Below are positions 5,749 through 8,672 of a stretch of 8,672 nt of DNA, in pieces. The stretch is from Clostridiales bacterium UBA1777 (GTDB lineage: Bacteria > Bacillota > Clostridia > Oscillospirales > Oscillospiraceae). The translations under genes and the position numbers were made by a program. The notes under the pieces are model-generated. The model saw only the letters and a program-made list of their open reading frames with translations. It ran no database searches and was not told the DNA's origin. The DNA lies in NCBI GenBank assembly GCA_002315275.1, contig DCGN01000007.1:1-8672 (forward strand), read 5' to 3'. How positions within the stretch are numbered: position 1 is the first letter of the stretch; each line of letters opens with the position of its first letter.

Positions 5749-6097
5749 GGGGATGTACCGGTTTCGACGGGGGTGTGGAGGCAGGAATAGCGGGCAGATG
5801 CGCCTGGCATCTATAAAACGGGCACTTTTATAAATTAAAGAACAACAACGATACTGTTCTTCTCGCTGCTTAATCAGTGAGCGTTCTGCCCGGGAGGACC
5901 ACGGCCCGGGACAGAGCGTCGACAAGTGGTGAACATGAGTGCGCAAAGCTTTGAGCGCACCATGGACAATGAAGCTACCGATTCCGTGAGCGTGACGGCC
6001 TGCGCTCGGATGAGGGAATGTAAATGACCGTCTGCGCCCGGAGAGTTTCCTGTTAAAGCGCTTTCGGACAGGGGTTCGACTCCCCTCATCTCCACCA
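5749..6097 (+). ncRNA. ssrA: tmRNA (transfer-messenger RNA)
   Basis: tmRNA acts with SmpB to release stalled ribosomes and tag the incomplete protein for proteolysis. It is one-piece and 349 nt long. The 5' end GGGGATG pairs with CATCTCC before an encoded 3' ACCA to form the acceptor stem, with one G-U pair. The conserved 5' segment ACCGGTTTCGACGGGGGTG and the T arm GGGGTTCGACTCCCC are both present. A pseudoknot-1 candidate pairs AGATGC (5796-5801) with GCATCT (5807-5812), and the loop GCCT with GGGC (5820-5823). The tag frame ends at TAA 5871-5873. GC-rich stems after the tag are compatible with the remaining pseudoknots. The mature ends are inferred from pairing. An intrinsic terminator follows by a few bases. 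Antisense frames across this gene are not real. Confidence 0.97.
5838..5873 (+). other. tmRNA proteolysis-tag reading frame
   Basis: The frame AAG AAC AAC AAC GAT ACT GTT CTT CTC GCT GCT TAA encodes KNNNDTVLLAA, to which the tRNA-borne alanine is added first. It is the only frame ending in the Ala-Ala degron before a stop. The tail is LLAA instead of the common ALAA. The exact resume codon is uncertain: AAG at 5838 lies 14 nt after the proposed pseudoknot 1, and the frame is also open upstream, so one codon earlier (TTA) cannot be excluded. Confidence 0.75.
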
Positions 6098-6100
6098 CGA

Positions 6101-6128
6101 AAAAGGCCTTAGAAATAAGGCCTTTTTT
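6101..6128 (+). terminator. Intrinsic terminator of ssrA
   Basis: AAGGCCTTA (6103-6111) pairs with TAAGGCCTT (6116-6124) around a GAAA loop, extended by A-T pairs and a run of six Ts (6123-6128). It starts only 4 nt after the encoded CCA end of tmRNA. Confidence 0.92.
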
Positions 6129-6159
6129 GACTATTGATCCTTAATCTGGAGGCAAAAAT

Positions 6160-6621
6160 ATGATTACCGCAGAAGAGCTTTTGCGCCGCTACAATATGGA
6201 GCCCCACGCTGAAAACGGTTCTTTTTCCGAGCGGCACTATGTGAGCCTTGATGAGGGGCGTCCCGCATCGGGTTCGATCTATTACTACGTTGCGCCCGAT
6301 GAGATAACAAAGTTTCATCATATCGACTGCGACGAATACTGGTGCTATGTGGCAGGCTCGCCGCTTGAGCTTTGCCGGATAAGCCCCGAGGGCGAGGTTT
6401 CGACCTCAATGCTCGGTATTGAAGAGGGCTGCAGCCCTTTTATCTACTTCAAGAAGGGTGTTAAATTCGCATCCCGCCATCCGAAGCACGAGTCGGAGGG
6501 GACGTTCATCATCTGCATCACCGTGCCGCGCTTCCGTCCCGAGGGCTTCACGCTGTGCGAGGATGAGGACATCGTCAAAGAGCATCCCGAGCTGGAGACA
6601 TTCTTCACGCTTCCGTACTGA
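6160..6621 (+). CDS. Cupin-fold protein, DUF985 / Cupin_5 type
   Basis: The protein has 153 residues and is cytoplasmic, with no signal or membrane segment. It resembles the Cupin_5 (DUF985) family, which includes yeast YML079w and has no settled reaction. Family-like features are the N-terminal EELLRRYNMEPHAENGSFSERH, the core GSIYYYVAPDEITKFHHIDCDEYW (residues about 38-61, with H53, H54 and E59 as possible ligand residues), an LELCRISPEG strand and a late FIICITVPRFRPEGF segment (about 116-130). The start ATG is preceded by TGGAGG at 7-nt spacing. The gene begins 31 nt after the ssrA terminator with no clear promoter in between. It is followed after 16 nt by the ASCH gene, so the two are probably one unit. 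The family call is from sequence pattern; the substrate is unknown. Confidence 0.85.
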   Translation: MITAEELLRRYNMEPHAENGSFSERHYVSLDEGRPASGSIYYYVAPDEITKFHHIDCDEYWCYVAGSPLELCRISPEGEVSTSMLGIEEGCSPFIYFKKGVKFASRHPKHESEGTFIICITVPRFRPEGFTLCEDEDIVKEHPELETFFTLPY

Positions 6622-6637
6622 CTGAAATGAGCTTTAT

Positions 6638-7045
6638 ATGGACACACCCGAAAACAAATATTATGAGACCTTTGCTTTCGGCGACAGCCCCGAGCTGGCC
6701 GATGAGCTTTTGGCGCTGATACTCGAGGGCAGAAAAACCGCGACCGTCTCCGTCGTGTTGGAGGATGAGGTTGCTCCGAAGGCCGGCGACATATCGCTCG
6801 TGCTTGACGGGAGCGGCAATCCGGCCTGCGAGATTGAAACCGTTTATGTCGACGTTGTCAAATTCCGCGATCTCACTTGGGATATGGTAAAGCTTGAGGG
6901 TGAAGACGAGACTTTTGAGCATTGGCAGAGCGAAAACCGCAGTTACCGGACGAGAGATGCCTCAAGGCGCGGCTACACATTTTCAGATGACACTCTCATC
7001 ACCTATGAGAAGTTTAAAGTAATCAAAGCAGTCCGAAACCGCTGA
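6638..7045 (+). CDS. ASCH domain-containing protein
   Basis: The protein has 135 residues, the size of a stand-alone ASCH domain, a PUA-like fold generally proposed to bind RNA or nucleotides. Features seen are FGDSPELADELLALILEGRKTAT (residues about 14-36, with the family's GRKTATVS motif at 31-38), PKAGDISLVLDGSGNPACEIET (about 47-68), the VKFRDLTWDMVKLEGE segment and the EHWQSENRSY stretch. Some ASCH proteins are ribonucleases or N4-acetylcytidine amidohydrolases (YqfB type). I cannot say which applies here. It lies 16 nt downstream of the cupin gene, and its own ribosome binding site is weak (only a GAG upstream), which suggests coupling to that gene. Its stop codon lies inside the stem of the following terminator. 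Confidence 0.88.
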   Translation: MDTPENKYYETFAFGDSPELADELLALILEGRKTATVSVVLEDEVAPKAGDISLVLDGSGNPACEIETVYVDVVKFRDLTWDMVKLEGEDETFEHWQSENRSYRTRDASRRGYTFSDDTLITYEKFKVIKAVRNR

Positions 7046-7065
7046 TCACTCAGCGGTTTTGTATT
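7036..7065 (+). terminator. Intrinsic terminator of the cupin-ASCH unit
   Basis: AAACCGCTGA (7036-7045) pairs perfectly with TCAGCGGTTT (7050-7059) around a 4-nt loop, followed by TTTTGTATTTT. The upstream arm includes the last codons and the TGA of the ASCH gene. Confidence 0.88.
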
Positions 7066-7071
7066 TTATCA

Positions 7072-7100
7072 TTGCCTTTATTGACACGCAGGCGTATAAT
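7072..7100 (+). promoter_or_regulatory. Sigma-70-type promoter of the suf-like operon
   Basis: TTGCCT (7072-7077, 4 of 6) and a perfect TATAAT (7095-7100) are separated by 17 nt. A perfect TTGACA at 7081-7086 is only 8 nt from the TATAAT, too close to act as its -35. The predicted start near 7107 gives a leader of about 33 nt. Confidence 0.65.
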
Positions 7101-7139
7101 ACATAGGCTGATTTACACTTTCAGAAGGGCGGATATAAA

Positions 7140-7880
7140 TTGTTAGAATTAAAGAACATATCCTTTGACGTGGCTCAGGATAATGTCCACAAGGAAATAA
7201 TCAAAGACGTCAGTTTTACTATAGATGACGGAAAGTTCGTTGTTATCACCGGCCCGAACGGCGGCGGCAAGTCCACGCTTGCGAAGCTCATAATGGGCAT
7301 TGAGAAGCCGTCATCCGGCAGGATTTTTTACAACGGCGAGGATATCACCGACATGAGCATCACGGAGCGCGCCAACGCCGGTATAAGCTTTGCGCTTCAG
7401 CAGCCCGTGCATTTCAAGGGCATCAAGGTCATTGACCTTCTGCGTCTCGCCGCGAAGAAAAAGCTCTCCGTTTCCGAGGCATGTGAGTATCTTTCCGCTG
7501 TCGGTCTCTGCGCAAGAGATTATATCGACCGCGAAGTAAACTCCTCTCTCTCCGGCGGCGAGCTCAAGCGCATCGAGATCGCGACCGTTCTCGCCCGCGG
7601 CACGAAGCTGTCCGTTTTTGATGAGCCTGAGGCAGGCATAGACCTCTGGAGCTTTCAGAGCCTTATCTATGTATTCGAGAACATGCAGAAAAAGACTCAC
7701 GGTTCTATCCTCATCATCTCCCATCAGGAGAGGATACTCAACATTGCCGACGAGATAATCCTCATAGCAAACGGCCAGGTAAAGCAGATCGGCACGAAGC
7801 AGGAGATACTCCCCGAGCTCCTCAAGAACTCTGCGCCCACCTGCAACAAAATAGAGGACGGAGGCAGCAAAAATGCTTGA
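7140..7880 (+). CDS. sufC: SufC-like ABC ATPase for Fe-S cluster assembly (TTG start)
   Basis: SufC-type ATPases drive structural change in the SufB/SufD scaffold during Fe-S assembly in the cytoplasm; they are not transporters. The protein has 246 residues, normal for the family. Motifs are Walker A GPNGGGKST (38-46), the Q-loop in FALQQP (about Q87/Q88), signature LSGGE (137-141), Walker B LSVFDEPEAGID (157-168, catalytic E162) and switch His195 in IISHQE. The SSLSGGELKRIEIA and DEPEAGIDLWSF segments are SufC-like. The start is TTG, with AAGGGCGG about 7 nt upstream; no ATG is nearby in frame. The next gene, encoding a SufB/SufD-family protein, overlaps by 8 nt. No sufS, sufU or sufE is visible, although the operon may continue. 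The ATPase with one scaffold resembles minimal SUF-like systems of archaea and anaerobes. Confidence 0.92.
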   Translation: MLELKNISFDVAQDNVHKEIIKDVSFTIDDGKFVVITGPNGGGKSTLAKLIMGIEKPSSGRIFYNGEDITDMSITERANAGISFALQQPVHFKGIKVIDLLRLAAKKKLSVSEACEYLSAVGLCARDYIDREVNSSLSGGELKRIEIATVLARGTKLSVFDEPEAGIDLWSFQSLIYVFENMQKKTHGSILIISHQERILNIADEIILIANGQVKQIGTKQEILPELLKNSAPTCNKIEDGGSKNA

Positions 7881-8672
7881 CGAGATACAGAAGAGAATAC
7901 TTGCCGAGATAGCCGACCTCCATAAGACACCTACCGGAGCATACAACATACGCGCAAACGGCGAGTCAGCCGGCAGGAACAGTACTGCCAACATTCAGAT
8001 CACCACAAAAGAAGACAAAAACGGCATTGATATCACGATCGCCCCCGGCACGAAAAACGAGAGCGTTCACATCCCCGTCGTCCTCAGCGAAAGCGGTCTG
8101 AAAGAGACGGTATACAACGATTTCTTCGTCGGCGATGACTGCGACGTTGTCATCGTTGCAGGCTGCGGCATCAACAACTGCGGCACGCAGGACTCTCGGC
8201 ACGACGGTATACACACCTTCCACATCGGCAAAAACTCCAAGGTAAAGTACGTCGAGAAGCACTACGGCGATGGTGACGGGCGTGGCCAGCGCATCATGAA
8301 CCCCGGCACGATAGTTGATATCGACGAAAACAGCACGCTTGAGATGGAGATGGTGCAGATAAAGGGCGTTGACTCAACCGTCCGCGACACGAAGGTCAAA
8401 CTCGCAGCAAACGCCCGCCTCGTAGTGCATGAGCGCCTCATGACTCACGGCTCGCAGACAGCCGACAGCAACTACACGATTGAGCTCTGCGGTGACGGCG
8501 CAAGCGCGGACGTTGTGTCCCGCTCCGTTGCAAGAGAGGATTCCTATCAGCGCTATTGCTCCCGCATCATCGGCGATTGCGCCTGCTCCGGCCACACCGA
8601 GTGCGATGCGATAATAATGGACAACGCGAAGGTTCTCGCTGTCCCCGAGCTTGAAGCCAAGAACGTTGACGC
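7873..8672 (+). CDS. SufB/SufD-family Fe-S scaffold protein, 3'-truncated by window edge
   Basis: The frame is open from ATG 7873 to the end of the window: 266 full codons plus two bases. The ATG overlaps the end of the SufC-like gene (ATGCTTGA), and GGAGG at 7860-7864 lies 8 nt upstream, so translation is coupled. The visible protein has the repetitive beta-strand character of the SufB/SufD core. It includes GDDCDVVIVAGCGINNCG (residues about 87-104), LVVHERLMTHGSQTADSNY (about 183-201) and the family-like GDCACSGHTECDAIIMDNAK (about 234-253), followed by VPELEAKN. Eight cysteines are visible (C90, C98, C103, C206, C229, C236, C238, C244) and could serve as persulfide or cluster ligands. The missing C terminus should carry the HEAAIG-like end. 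A short protein of this type with SufC alone suggests a minimal scaffold able to act without a separate SufD; this is inference. Confidence 0.9.
   Translation, partial: MLDEIQKRILAEIADLHKTPTGAYNIRANGESAGRNSTANIQITTKEDKNGIDITIAPGTKNESVHIPVVLSESGLKETVYNDFFVGDDCDVVIVAGCGINNCGTQDSRHDGIHTFHIGKNSKVKYVEKHYGDGDGRGQRIMNPGTIVDIDENSTLEMEMVQIKGVDSTVRDTKVKLAANARLVVHERLMTHGSQTADSNYTIELCGDGASADVVSRSVAREDSYQRYCSRIIGDCACSGHTECDAIIMDNAKVLAVPELEAKNVD

Noticed and set aside
6061..6097. Separate tRNA gene or phage attachment site at the tmRNA 3' end
   Set aside because: The T arm and CCA belong to tmRNA itself. No integrase and no downstream duplicate of the tmRNA end were seen in the window.
5743..6098. Two antisense open frames across the tmRNA
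   Set aside because: The DNA is fully explained by tmRNA structure; the frames have no protein-like features.
7081..7086. Perfect TTGACA as the -35 of the suf promoter
   Set aside because: It is only 8 nt from TATAAT, and no good -10 occurs 16-18 nt after it. TTGCCT at 7072 has the correct 17-nt spacing.

Overview
The window looks like a chromosomal segment of an anaerobic gut-type Firmicute, most likely class Clostridia (Ruminococcaceae/Oscillospiraceae-like). This is inferred from strong GGAGG-type ribosome binding sites, moderate GC, the SmpB and tmRNA sequences, a two-gene SUF-like Fe-S operon and the overall gene style. No phage, plasmid or CRISPR genes were seen; the only mobile-looking DNA is a pair of short palindromic repeats.

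Layout. (1) 1-1329, plus strand: the 3' part of prfC (release factor 3), beginning at the glycine of its G3 motif. It is followed by a 71-nt palindromic repeat (A) and a bidirectional terminator. (2) 1449-4517, minus strand: two membrane proteins. One joins an ECF-sigma-like cytoplasmic region, one transmembrane helix and an exported cyclophilin. The other is a membrane protein with two long glycine-heptad coiled-coil arms, for which I prefer a TTG start. A second palindromic repeat (B), about 90% identical to A but inverted, lies between them, so A and B bracket the sigma-cyclophilin gene. (3) 4703-6097, plus strand: smpB, a cytoplasmic cyclophilin, and ssrA (tmRNA). This is the trans-translation module with a prolyl isomerase gene between protein and RNA. 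(4) 6160-7045, plus: a DUF985-type cupin gene and an ASCH-domain gene, closed by a terminator. (5) 7140-8672, plus: a sufC-like ATPase gene overlapping by 8 nt a SufB/SufD-family scaffold gene that runs off the window, behind a good sigma-70 promoter.

How the genes relate. SmpB and tmRNA together rescue stalled ribosomes; the cyclophilin between them lies 2 nt after smpB and was probably co-transcribed. RF3 also acts at translation termination but is in a separate unit. The SUF pair would form an ATPase-scaffold complex for Fe-S assembly. The most unusual item is the sigma-like/TM/cyclophilin fusion. Its partners are unknown, and its promoter region abuts repeat B.

The intergenic stretches are all shorter than 300 nt. 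Those at 1330-1448, 2832-2981 and 4518-4702 hold the repeats, terminators and promoters listed below.
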